A DNA stretch of 64,000 nt, from contig VCJN01002403.1 of assembly GCA_006384855.1 (NCBI GenBank), forward strand, positions 1 to 64,000. Direction: 5' to 3'. Positions 1 to 11,139 of this stretch are shown one piece after another. The DNA comes from Tetraselmis striata (Eukaryota > Chlorophyta > Chlorodendrophyceae > Chlorodendrales > Chlorodendraceae). The first letter of the stretch is position 1. Each line of letters begins with the position of its first letter. The position numbers and the translations under genes are program-made. The notes under the pieces were generated by a model that ran no database searches, was not told the DNA's origin, and was given only the letters and a program-made list of their open reading frames with translations.

Positions 1-597
1 TGCTCTTCTATATCTATTTCTTTAACATAGGGAAGAGCGGGCTGGGGAGGGAGAGAGCCAGAGGGTGGGGAGGGGGGGGCAAAGCAGTTCCTGACCTGTA
101 GCAATGTCGACAAAAAACGCGACAAACAAACAAATCAAAACAAATCAAACAAAACGCCACAAATCAACATAAGCGCAGAGGTAAAGCCACTGCACACCGC
201 GCCATCGAATTAACGTTGGTGGGTCCCAACGCTATTGACACGTTTTCCAGCACGGACTCCAGGTGTCTGTGCGTTAGTCGTTGCGTATTCCGGTGGAATT
301 CAAAATAAATAAAGTGTTTCCCTTGCAGGGTGGGGTAGAGTCCCTGGGGGGGGGGACACAATGTAATACATCGACAGTCCAATGCGTCGTAGCGGTAGAA
401 GCGGTCAGCATTGAACCGATGTTTGCTGACATTGATAGGGAAGGAGTTCAAGAGGGGTGGCACGCAGTACTTGCGTGGTATACCGGAGCGCTGCGCAGGA
501 CGCTGACGCTCAACGGTCAGATGGTGTCCCTGCCAAGCTGCCCCCCCCCCCCCCCCCCCCAAACACCAGGAAACGCTGTTCCCCTTGGGTGGCGGAC
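1..597. other. window edge, intron of the DAGL-like gene
   Basis: No exon of the minus-strand lipase gene could be found here, although the next coding segment (start of the lipase core) would be expected on this side. The stretch holds a C run at 541-560 and otherwise unremarkable sequence. Long open frames on both strands lack codon character and contain poly-proline or poly-glycine made from the homopolymer. The intron that follows the last recognised exon evidently continues past position 1. Confidence 0.5.
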
Positions 598-3500
598 CTG
601 ATTGAACTGGCTCACGTACACCAGGTCCTCCTCCGAGATGCGCGAGTACTGCGGGAAGCGGCACACTGCGTCAGCGGCCGCCGGGCTGGCTCGCTCACCG
701 CACGGCGGGAGCGGCGCACGCACGGCGAGGCGGCGGGCGGCGAGGTGGGCCGCACCTTGAGGATGGCCTCCTTCTCCAGAACGTCACCGCCCGGCCCTCG
801 CCGCGGCGCTCCTGGATGTCGCGGTGCTTGCAGGCTCCTCTGCGAAACCGCCGAGCGGGGCTCAGTTGGGGCTATGCGCAGTTCTTCTGCAGCAAAACCC
901 AAATCATCTTGACAGGCGGAATGATGGGTCATTGAAGTTACATTGAGCTGGTGGCCAGGGAACAATGTTTTTTCAATATATGTAGCAGCCTAAGATCAGC
1001 CGAAACATCTCTTTCGAGCTGTTCAGAATGGGGGACAATGCTAATTCGGGGCTTTCAGATTGTTTTGATGGGTCATCTTAGTTGAGATCAAAGGCAGTTT
1101 CTGTAGTGAACGCAGCATTGACATGGGTTATAACTGTGTATCTTGCGTTGGAGGGAAGGGTGTGTGGGGTAGGGGGGGGGGGGGGGAGGACCATCTTGCG
1201 CATCGCTGACAGGCCGCAGAGCTGCAGGGCGCCGCCGCACAGGCAGCCCGGAGCGCGTAGATGTAGAGCTTGGCACCCGTACGCAGCCACTGCAAAACTG
1301 AGAGCAGAGGAGGCAGCCGGGCATGTGCTTGTTAGTGGACGGCAATAGCGAACAGTGTGCTGTGTTTACATGCATTTGGATATGCATATGTATATGAACA
1401 ATCATAATGCAACTTGATTTTGAATTTGTGTCCTTACATGAATTCGTATGCGCACATATATGTGAATTTGTTTTTGTATCTTTATATGAATTTGCATATT
1501 TTATATGGATATGGATATGAATATGCAAATGAATTTGCATTTGTATACATAAAGGTATAGTATATATACATATGTATATGCATAGGGATAGTACATGTGC
1601 ATATATATATGCATATGTATATGTAAATGAATATGGACATGTATCTCTAGATGATTTTGGATCTGTATATGTTTATGTCTTTCTTGCGCCGACAGTCCTG
1701 TCACTGCTGGTTTTTCCTGGCAGCGGGAAAGTTAAGTTGAATATAAAATGCGGTGCGACAGTATGGCCGGCAGGGTGGGTACCTTGTAAGTAATGGCCGC
1801 GTAGCGTTTATGGGGGATCAATGATCGGATATACATACATACATACATTCATACATACATACATACATACATACATACATACATAAATATGTCGGCACAC
1901 CGCAATGCACCGACTCTTGAGGGGAGGGGAACACGGCACAGTGTCAGGGAATTCGTGTGCGTAAGTGTGCGTGTGAGACTCCAGGAGGGGGTGGCAACCT
2001 TAGCGTAGTGCGCCGCCTCCACCATGGTCTCCGCCTCCACGAGCTCATACGTGTGCGACTCGCCGCTCTGCAGCTGCCGCAGCGAGTTTGCCGCTCCCGG
2101 CGGAGTGAGGAACGCGCCAGAGACGCGGAGGCTCCGGCGCAGCGCGGCCGGCGTCGCCTGCACACACACCACACACCCTCTGAGTGCCGCACTGCCCCGT
2201 AGTGGACGGTCACTCCCTTAATAGCGCGCAAAGGTCGCCATGGTGGGGGGGGACAACAGATGGGAAGGGTTGGGAGGGGGGGGGGGGGGGGGGCTAACCG
2301 GCTGTTCGCCTGAGGCGTCGCGCGCCTCCGCTGCAGCAGCCGCACACTTCATCTCCTCCACTCGCTGCCGCCGCTGGTCGGACTGCGGGCACATTCCACA
2401 CAGACGACTCAATGTCACACACACACACACACACAAACTATGGATCCGCGCATAACCTCCGATCTCAAATGCAGAGGTTCAACCCCGCTGCCCCCTCCCC
2501 GCCACAAAGAGTTGGCGTGTGTGTGGGGCGGGGGGGGGGGGGGGGGGAGGCAGACCTGGTGGTGCGCCACCAGCAGGATGGAGGCGATGAGGTCCGACAG
2601 CGTCATGTTCACCTGACATGCGCGTTGGGCCGCCGCGTCTTCAGCAGTAGCGGCGCTGACGGCGGGGCCCCGCAGGTTCATATCACATACCGGCACCGCA
2701 GCTGTGGCTGCTTTGATCCGAGTCCCCCGACTAGAGCGTCTACTGCCCTGATGGCTGCGCCAGAGCGTCGCAGGATCGCAAGAGGCTGCCATGCGGGTTC
2801 AGGGTTAGGTTGAACCTTTGTCCAAATATTTCATTCTGTATATCGTATATCATATCTTATGTACCAATATTTCTATCTATTCTCTATTTTATATATTTAT
2901 ATATCTGTATATATACAATGTACATGTGCTATCTTTACCCTAATCTCATCACCTATATTTTTTATACATAAACCCTATGCATCAAGCCCTAATACCTTTA
3001 AACCCTTGGCAAATAGACCCGAAACCAGAATTCAGAGTCCCTAAACCCTTAATTAACAAAATCCCAACACCCTTAATCGCGGAGCATCTCGCTGGGTGCG
3101 GCGGGCTGCCCCCGGAGGAGGGCGCTCAACGCCCAGCGGCCTAGCCCACCTTGCCAATGAAGTCCACCAGCGCCTCCTCCAGGGAGTTCTCCTGGCCCTC
3201 CATCGCCCCGGCGTCCAGCGGGTCGTCCTCTGAGGGGGTTCGCGGCGCACGGCGGCATCGGGCGGGCAGTGCGGGGGCAGGTGAGCGGAGCGAAGGAGGG
3301 CTTGCGGGGGAAGCAAAGGAGGGGCCGCGCCGAGGAGGGGGGGGGGGGGGGGGGGGGGAGGCATGGCAACTGGTTGAGTTTGCGCAAGTGACTGAACCAC
3401 AATGGACAACCCAAACAGATGCCTCCCCTATAAATTAAATGGTGGCGCTACATTGACGACATGCCGTAGCGATACTTCGGGTTCACAAGTATAGTCGTAC

Positions 3501-6500
3501 ATTTCATCTCTTCGCAAAGTAAAAGTATGTGTACATGGAAAGTCAATAGACAGCGCGGCGCAGGCAGCAGCGGCTGGGCAGCCGGGGCAGGTGTTGGGGC
3601 TGATGGAGGCGCAGTTGCCATGGAGGAGGAGGAGGAGGAACGGCACTGGCCCTCCCCAACGCAAATACGAGCGGAGAAGGAGCTGGCTGCAAAGGAGGCC
3701 AGAGAAGCCAATGTGAGTCGGTCCGCGAGAGAAGATCGAAGCAGTAGAGGGGCCGGCAGGCGCAGCCCGGTGGAGCTGAGCTACAGCTGAATAATAGAGA
3801 GGTTCAGGAAGCTATGACAATATGCCCCTGGCCTTCAGAGGGCGGCACGCTATGCGCTTTAATTAGTGGACCCTATGCGGGTTACTTCGCACAGCCGGGC
3901 CATAAGACAGCTGGCCCGTTTAGCATCAAAGACAAAGCGAGGACAGAGTTATAAACAAATGTCAATCTTCAGTGTTTTGTGTCGCTGCTCTGTTAGATGT
4001 TGCCCTGCAGCGGGACGCAGGGGCAAAGGGGATGGGATCCCTCCGCGCAAAGCGGGTTGAGGAGCGGTGCCCCTCACAACATCAACTTCCCTCACACACC
4101 GGAGGACGGCTGCCTGGGGCCGGGACCATGGTGCTGCAGGAGGGGCTTAGCCCACGAGGAATCACTATATCAGCTGGCAAAAGGGGGGGGGGAGTAGGGA
4201 CTTGGCCTTGAGAGGGCTGCATGCTACGGGCTACGGCCGTCCCTATGCAGGTGCATGCAGCCGGGCCGTGACACAGCCGGCCTGTGTAGCAGTTTAAAAG
4301 ACCGGCAGGAATGAAGCTGTGAGGAATTTCAAATGTCAAAGGCCGCACGAAAATCCGGCGATAAAATGCACGGTATTTATCACGTTTTTCCCAGCATACA
4401 GCGGGAAACCTCCAACTGGGAGCAGAAAAACAGTTCGCCATTCGTGCACCCTGCGAATCGAATTAACTGCCACGGAAACACATGGCATCGCAAGGTGGGG
4501 AGGACATGGGGGGGGGGGGGGGGGGGGGGTCGTCGGCGGGCGCACCTCCGCCGTCGACGATGGAGCTCAGGCAGCCGCACATGAGCGCGTCCAGGTGCTG
4601 CTTCCGGCGCGCCAGGTCCTGCGCGCCATTCACACCGGGCGGCTTTGGTGCGTGGAAAGGGGCGGCTAGAGGGGAGGCGGTGTGGCCTTGTGCATCAGGG
4701 GCATCAAGGAGGCCGGGTGAAGGCATGCCATCATCCCGCCGGTGCGGCCGGCCACGTTTCACCGGGGCGTTGGTGCATCGCCCCGGATGATTGCACCATT
4801 ATTCATGCGCGGTGGGAGCTTGGTGAGATTTAGGGTTTATAATAGGGTTCGGTGATGCTTATTGACATGGTTTCATGGGGTTGAATGGGCAAAAGGTGGC
4901 ATGAAACCCTAACAATCCCAACACTGAAAACCAAGGCCCTGAAACCCTAAACGCATGCGATGCCCAGTGTCCCTCCGCAGCACCCCTCATCAGCCCCGCG
5001 CAGCCTCAGGGTGCGGATGGCGCGCATGCGCTTGGGCATGCCTGCCCCCCCCCCCCCCCCCCCCCCTACCCAAACTCTGGGGGCATTCCTGGCTAGCGGC
5101 CCCACTGCACCCGTTGTAAGGCCCCATCTAAACGCATCCAAACCCTAGCTACACCTTTCGCCGGCCAGTGGCGAAGAGGGATGGCCAACAGAGTCTAGGT
5201 GGGTGGAGCAGGAGGGGGGGGGGGGGGGGGGGGGCTCACGTCAGAGTCATCCAGCGCCGGGAAAACCCGATAGGTGACCGCCCAGATGATGAACTGCAGG
5301 ACAAACCAGGGGGGGGAGGGGGAGGGGGGATGGGAGTCAGCGCGCCACATCCCTCCCCGCGCAAACCCTTCGCATATGGTGGCAGATGTTGATGGACCAT
5401 TCGCTTCTCCCTGATTCGCCGTGTGCAATCGGACCGCATTCCTGGAGCTGCGGGTGCGGCTGGAGGTGTGCTTGCCATTGCCGCCCCTTGGGTTCGCCAT
5501 AGATATGGGCCTTGGGCCTTGGGGTCGTAGTGTACCCCCCACCCCCCCCCCACCCACCCTCTCCTCCCAGCCCTCCTCTCGGTGCCAATGGGGATGGGCT
5601 CGCCACACATGGGCCTTGGGGTCGTAGTGTAACCCCCACCGCCCCCTCCCCCCGAAAGGGGGAAGTGCACTTATACGGAAATGTGTTCCAATACACTGCG
5701 ACATCTGCACGGATTATCCAATTTGAAGGCGAAAAACACTTAATTCTTCTTTTGACTCGCGGACACAAGTAAACGGCGCCGTACTTGGCGGTGTACAAAG
5801 TATTGCGCATGTGGCGGGTGCACATGGCGGAATGCACGTGTACGGTGGTGTTCCGCGCCATATGTTTGGGAGAGGGGGGGGGGGGGGGGGGGGGCGGCAC
5901 GGGCGGCACCTGCATCCCGAGCACCACCCAGCAGTAGATGACGATGACGGTCACGACGCGCCCGGGGTCCAGGTCCATGCCGAAGTTGGCGCGGTCGCGC
6001 AGGCAGCTCGGGTCCTCTGTCGCGAGCAGGAAGGTGCCCCAGACTGCAAGCGGCGGCACAGCCCATCAGATGGCAGGCGGGGTCAGCTGGAGGCGGCCCC
6101 GGAGAATGACCCCAGAAAGCAGCCGGAGCCCATGCAGGGTGAAAGGGAGAGGGGAGGATGGGGGGGGGAGGGGGGAGGGGGGGGGGGGGGGTTAGATGCT
6201 CCGGTAGCCGCTGGCTGGTTTTGCCGACTTGGAGGTTCATTTCTCCGACTATGGAAAACCTCCGCAGTCTCGCAGTACCCGGTCGATTTTGGTATACACA
6301 GATGAATGGCATTTACAGCAAAGTATTGCCTACCACGGAGTTTCGACACTCTTCATTCGCTCTTGTCAATCACGCCCATTAATACATGACAACAAGCATG
6401 CGAAACCTTCTGAGTACATAAGATCAGAAACCCACAGGGTCGGAGAATCAATCTTTGGCTCACAAAATGAACACAGCCGGCACTTCAGAAGCTCGCAGCT

Positions 6501-7716
6501 AAGTTTTCAAGAGGAAAATCACGGGGGGGGGGGGGGGGGGGGGGTCACTTGTCGTGGCCAGAATGATGACCCACAGGGCCCAGTCCATGGGCAGCAGCAT
6601 CGTGATCCATCGCCGCTTCTTGATTTCCCATATGGAGCCTTTAGCACAGGAAGGGGGGGAGGAGAGGGGGGTGCGCATGGGGAGTCAACACCCGGCCAAA
6701 CGCGTCAACACCCCGTCTCCGCGGCCAAGCTGCCAGCCCGCTGCTGCCCAGGCACCCCGCGCGGGCCGCACGCACCTCGCACCGTCACAGCAAACATGGC
6801 GATCGAGTTCAGGAACTGCAGGCCCATGGTGCCCGCCCAGCAGCGTGAGGAACGTGCCGTATGAGATCGTGGCGCAGCCTGAGGTTTGCACCGTGCGGTC
6901 CAGGTCCGTGCTGCGGCGCAAACAGCAAGGGCCCGGGGGGGAAGGGGGAAGTAAGTCAGCACAGGCCCCCCGTAGCCCTGCTCCCCTCCATGCTCAAGCT
7001 CCGCCTGCACTGCCTGCGCGGACTGACCCATGCCATGCTACTCCCCGCTGGATGGCATCTGCAAAGGTAAATAGCCATCTGCTCCCATCGGCACTGCCCT
7101 GCATGTTGGGTCATGCGACCACTTGCCACTTTGATCGCTCACCTCGCTGGTAGTCATCCCACCACGGTCCCATACCTGCCCCTCCATACATGTATACAGC
7201 TACCCATCCCGCAATAAACCAACCAACCCACTACCCTACCGCTCTGCTGCTCTGCTGCTGCGATCTGCTGGATTCTCAATCGCGTCTTTCGATGTTTTGA
7301 TAGATGCCGCTGTCCAAGTCGCTCACCCAGCTGGTCATCTCATGCGGCCCTCGAGCCCCCCCCCCCCCCCCCCCCCCCCCCCGCACCACCACCACCATCT
7401 GCGGGCCCCACCGGAGATTCGCCCACCCAAGCTTTACCACCCTCCCTGCCTCCCCCTGCTACCCACGATCCGGACAGTAAATAGACGCCAACCAGCACTG
7501 ACCAGGCGTCACACCCCATGCCGACGCCCCCCACCCCACCTCCCTAGCACTGCCGGCCAGGGCAGCTTCGCCGACGGGGTCCGTGCGTGCGCCGCACCTG
7601 TAAACCAGCAGCAGCAGCACCCACGTGAGGTACACGAGGGAGGAGACGAGGGAGACTAGCGCCAGGTCGTCGCTGGCCCAGCGCCAGGTGTGGCCCCACA
7701 GCTCCAGACCCGGCAT
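598..7716 (-). CDS. sn-1-specific diacylglycerol lipase homologue, N-terminal part (14 exons, 3' end off window)
   Basis: DAG lipases cut diacylglycerol at sn-1 to give 2-acylglycerols; they are membrane proteins with four N-terminal helices and a cytosolic lipase-3 core. Exons in gene order: 7724-7598 (ATG 7716), 6910-6776, 6638-6549, 6043-5910, 5293-5240, 5030-4984, 4618-4546, 3229-3150, 2612-2556, 2382-2299, 2157-1999, 1297-1192, 839-756, 648-598. The start MPGLELW with WASDDLAL matches the family N-terminus (MPG..., W..GSDDL). Four hydrophobic stretches follow, then a basic segment (RMRAIRTLRLRG), SDLIASILLVAHHQ, an AAYG box with a Cys-rich tail, and SEEDLVYVSQFNQ, all in the order of animal DAGL. 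The GxSxG lipase core is not in the window. Most exon joins agree in phase. Frame breaks lie near 6830, 1295, 1280 and 795; the phase of joins 6/7 and 12/13 is unresolved. Many introns start with a C tract. Confidence 0.82.
1360..1660. repeat. AT-rich degenerate repeat in DAGL intron
   Basis: About 300 bp built from drifting copies of short words such as TATGAATTTG, CATATG and GTATATG. It lies in the intron between the exons ending at 1192 and starting at 839 (minus-strand gene), upstream in gene order of the Cys-rich exon. Simple-sequence origin; no coding potential beyond low-complexity His/Tyr/Ile frames. Confidence 0.7.
1831..1884. repeat. (ATAC)n microsatellite
   Basis: About thirteen tetranucleotide ATAC units with one interruption (ATTC), in the intron between DAGL exons 11 and 12. 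Confidence 0.9.
2413..2434. repeat. (CA)n microsatellite
   Basis: Run of about eleven CA units in the intron between DAGL exons 9 and 10, next to a G tract (2530-2548) that reads as a C tract on the gene strand. Confidence 0.85.
2930..3062. repeat. interstitial telomere-like motifs, copy 1
   Basis: Degenerate run of ACCCTA, CCCTAA and CCCTAAACCCTTAA words in an intron of the DAGL-like gene. The words resemble the plant/green-algal telomere repeat (TTTAGGG) but are irregularly spaced and mutated, so this is at most an ancient insertion or a chance A/C-rich stretch. Confidence 0.4.
4825..4960. repeat. interstitial telomere-like motifs, copy 2
   Basis: Contains TTTAGGGTTTAT, AATAGGGTT, AAACCCTAAC and AAACCCTAAACG within about 130 bp, in the intron between DAGL exons 6 and 7. 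Both orientations of the motif occur, unlike a simple telomeric array. Confidence 0.4.
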
Positions 7717-7899
7717 GTCGGCCGCTGAAAGCGGCCCGGCCAGCCCTAGCCGTGCCACGCTGCGACAGCCCTCCTCTGCCTCGCTCGCGTGCGCCTATTC
7801 GATGCTGCACTATGGCGGGGCGCTCGTCGCAGCGGACCTAACCCCCTGCATGCGTGACCCCCGCCGCGCTGTCGCGACGGTGAGGCGCCCGGGGCGGAT

Positions 7900-8140
7900 G
7901 AGGCCGAGGGCGTCGCCTACCCAGGCAGGGCTTTCCGTATTTTAGTGGATTTTGCTGCCTACTATAAACCTATGGCCGTCGTCGGGACGCTGCAAGGGTT
8001 TCACCGATGGGTTTGGTTACATGAGGGAGAGTCGTTTCAAAAGGGTTTCACTGGTGCCAGTCCTGTCCCGGGGGCGGGAAAAAAGGCCGGGGGCGGCCGC
8101 TGGGCAACCGACTGGGCAACGGCTGGGCGACTGATGACCG
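7900..8140 (+). mobile_element. 3' tail of a non-LTR (LINE) retrotransposon, solo
   Basis: Shares with the larger element that ends near 10260 the words GTCGCCTACCCAGG, TTCCGTA, GCTGCAAGGGTTTCAC and the terminal block GTCCCGGGGGCGGGAAAAAA. No reading frame is intact. A 16-nt T run follows at 8147-8162. The shared 3' end with different 5' extents is what 5'-truncated LINE copies look like. Confidence 0.65.
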
Positions 8141-8179
8141 CCTGAGCTTTTTTTTTTTTTTTGGAATGCGTCCGTATAA

Positions 8180-8212
8180 TTTACATGAGCTAGCAGCAGA
8201 AGGCGATATCGG
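8180..8212. repeat. 33-bp dispersed repeat, copy 1
   Basis: The block TTACATGAGCTAGCAGCAG followed by AAGGCGATA recurs almost exactly at 42415-42443. It lies just downstream of the T run after the solo LINE tail. Origin unknown; probably part of another interspersed element. Confidence 0.6.
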
Positions 8213-8531
8213 AAATCACCAAAATAAAGGCAATCAGAAAGGCGGTCCTCTACCTTTATTTCCTGAGCTTTATTGATTCCTAAAACTACTTCAAGCCACA
8301 TATAAGAGTCACGTGTCATGTGCTTACCTTCATTAAAACTCTATACAGGGATAGTCTGGTACAGGTCAGGACAGGGGGCGGCGGGGGGGGGGGGGGCGGG
8401 CACGGGAACACTATCAGACCCCATACCCATGCATAGAGCGTGGCCTCCGACAGGGAGGCAGCCCCGCTTCCCCCATCATCCTACTTCACATATTTATTAA
8501 CGATACATACCCGATGGGATAGAACATCTAG

Positions 8532-10262
8532 GATGTGATGTACCAGGGTGCACCGACACATTATCTAGCGGCAAGGCAACCACTAAGGGTGCAAGGTCAG
8601 ATATACGCGGACGACGCTGTTGGTACCACATGCTCGTTCGATAACATGCATGCCATGTTCGCCCACTTATCGCAGTGAGCGGAGGACCATTGTATGGGGG
8701 TTGGGGTACTCAGCAAATGTGGGGTGATGGCATTAGGCCGATATTCCGACGAGAGCGCGTTACGCAAACAAGCTGCCCGATGGCAGCTTGGGGGGGGAAC
8801 GGGTACCGGTGGTAAATGAACATAGATATTTGGGTACGGTCATTAAGTCGGATTTAGGTATGCAACACATAGTAGACGACCGGGTTAAGAAGGGTAAGCG
8901 CGCCATTGAGGCGCTCGATTCGGTATATATGAGTCGGTGGACGGGACATAACTCCTATTATAATAACGTGCGTGTGTCTGTCTTCAAAGCCTGTGTACTG
9001 CCGGTTTTAACTTACGGGTGTGAAGTATGGGGCATGGATAGAACTAACGGTGCGAATAAATTACAAACCGTACTCAATCAGTGCTTGCGGTGCCTGATTG
9101 GGGTGGGTAAAAACTCCCCTGGGGTGGCCACTGCACCGATGATGCGGGAGTTGGATATTGCGCCCATAGAGGCTACGGCCGCTGCGGCACGGGCTCGGGC
9201 GTTCATGTAAGCATCAGACTTGAATACATGTTTAACCCATTTAGTATACCATCCAAGTCGGGCGCGCCCTAATACGTGGACGTCGGGGGACTATGCGGTG
9301 GTTAGATCGACTAACTAGGGCGAACGGAGGGCTAGCTGAGGGGGCGCACCTTCCACTTGAGTTTTACGGTTGAGTGGAGGTCACTAGCCGCCCACGATGC
9401 CGCTAAACTAGTAAAGGCATCGGTGTGGGCGCGTTACGAATCGTCGGCATCGTTAGCACGCAGTATAACCTGTATATATATCCATGCGCCTTATGCGTCA
9501 AACCCGTTGCCACAGTACGGTATGGGTGTCCTCGCGGAGGTTGCTTGTGGCCGGGCTGCACATTATGATACACTTACGCACCCGAGTATTTCCCACTGCC
9601 CGCCGATTGGCCCGGATTCATGCCATGCCTGAGCGGCTCCTGGAACACTGCCCTGCATGTGGCGGAGGTGAATCTGAGCGTATCGAACATATGTTGGTGG
9701 AGTGCCCGCGGTGGGGGTATCACCGTCATAATTTTGGGTTGTTAGTTCCGGAGTTCAGGGATTATATGAGTAGTCAGGTTTTTGCGTCAACACCCGAGGA
9801 CGTAACTGCCTTTATTTTGGGCGGGGTACCCCCCTCCCTTCACGGCGCCCTGTATTTTACTGGGAATGGGAAATTCTTCCAGCTATGGCGTCGAGCCCTC
9901 CCTCATATTGCCTTCTTTGTTGCACATGTATCGCACTCCCGAAATAATGCTTTGCTCCGCGGGTTGGGGCTTGCCCCAACTCGCATTACTCGAATGGGCC
10001 GACGCCCAAACGGGTAGAGCGGACCTTTCGTGGTCACTGCCGGGTATTTTCATGGCAGCGGTTTAGACGGTGATCCAACAGTGTTGGAAATTCCGTCACT
10101 GGCCTCCAATTAGTCGTGTGGAATGCTTCGGCAATTTGCTTGATGACTATAACGGAGCGTCGCCTACCCAGGGCTTCCGTAACTGGATTGCTGCTTAAAC
10201 GGCCGTCGTAGAGACGCTGCAAGGGTTTCACTGCCAGTCATGTCCCGGGGGCGGAAAAAATG
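8532..10262 (+). mobile_element. 5'-truncated non-LTR retrotransposon (LINE), degenerate
   Basis: The frame starting at 8532 encodes the tail of a reverse transcriptase: QGQIYADD (catalytic YADD at about 8604-8615), then KCGVMALG, then after a G8 run with a frame change RYLGTVIKSDLG and LPVLTYGCEVW, the usual LINE thumb region. Further on, LEHCPACGGGE with IEHMLVECPRW (about 9640-9715) is the C-terminal CCHC knuckle typical of LINEs. Breaks: an in-frame TGA at 8676 where the family has Trp, a frame change at the G run 8790-8797, and more downstream. The 3' end is a GTCCCGGGGGCGGAAAAAA block. The 5' part (endonuclease, RT fingers) is missing, as in 5'-truncated copies. An inverted relative lies at 54616-55590. 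Confidence 0.88.
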
Positions 10263-11130
10263 ACCGAGTGCAGGTTTGGACAGGATCACTCAAGTTGCGG
10301 TGCACGCTTTCCTTTTGCTGACCTCGGAGTGCTCAGGCAGAACGGGGTATAGCGGCTACACCGTGTGACGTTGAGTGGCGCACCCGGTTGGCGGTGCAGT
10401 AGTAGGGCAAGGATTACATCCCGGCCTCAGAAGCAGCCCGGGATGACAAGGGGAGCGAATGGGCGGGGAGGGGGGGCGGGGGGGGGGGGGGGGGGGGGGG
10501 CAAGTTTAGACACGCTACGTCATCGCTACAATTTAGCGACCACAGGCATGTCTTGCAATCGTCCAGGAGTGCCAAAGCCGGGCGGAACGCCGCCTGTTTT
10601 CCAATTTGTCATTGTGCCCTGTCTGACAAATGCCGGGTTTGACCCTTTCTGCTAATGATAAGCAGTCAGAATAGTACCACCATGTCTTGCAATTTTCCCA
10701 TACATATCAACACACCAAGCCGCCAAAATAAATAATAGCGGCCCACATCCCGGCAGTACTAGTACGGCAGTACTGGTTTGGAGATTATACGCATACTGTA
10801 TATATACAGTTTTACAAAAGCGCACGTAACAAGCAACTACCGCTAAGTACAACGCTACGGGTTCGTGACTTAAACTACTACAGTGCTGTCGGTGTGAATT
10901 ACAAAAAGGGTGGGAACAAATCCACTACAGCTTAAAGAAGCAATAAGTAAAGTAAAGTTCGCCCCGGAACAGCGCATCGGCCGAAGCCGCCCCAGCACTT
11001 GACCTCTTGCGCCAACTGCAGTCGTAGGTCGCATGGTTCGTGGCATGGTTCGTAGAGCAGTACTACAAGATCAACAGAGCAAGCCACCTAAAAGCGGCCC
11101 GCATCCCGCACGAAGCGGGATGGATGAGTG
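10263..11130. other. no gene seen
   Basis: Intergenic. Holds a long G-rich stretch (10461-10500, mostly pure G) and short AT-rich sequence after 10660. The open frames present are short and cross the G tract as poly-glycine; none looks coding. Confidence 0.5.
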
Positions 11131-11139
11131 ATGCCCGCA

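Noticed and set aside
164..664. Minus-strand 166-codon open frame at the left edge
   Set aside because: It crosses the G/C tract, and a real DAGL exon (598-648) lies in a different frame; no coding character elsewhere.
1360..1660. AT-rich block as a replication origin or organellar insert
   Set aside because: It is a simple drifting repeat inside an intron with no origin-specific motif or organellar gene.
3527..3790. Plus-strand frame with EEEEEE and a helical stretch inside a DAGL intron
   Set aside because: Antisense to a well-supported gene, short, low complexity from a GGA repeat, and no splice partner.
5195..6312. Long overlapping open frames with poly-proline or poly-glycine on both strands
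   Set aside because: They arise because C and G homopolymers read as Pro or Gly in every frame; the real exons in this region are short and end at the tract.
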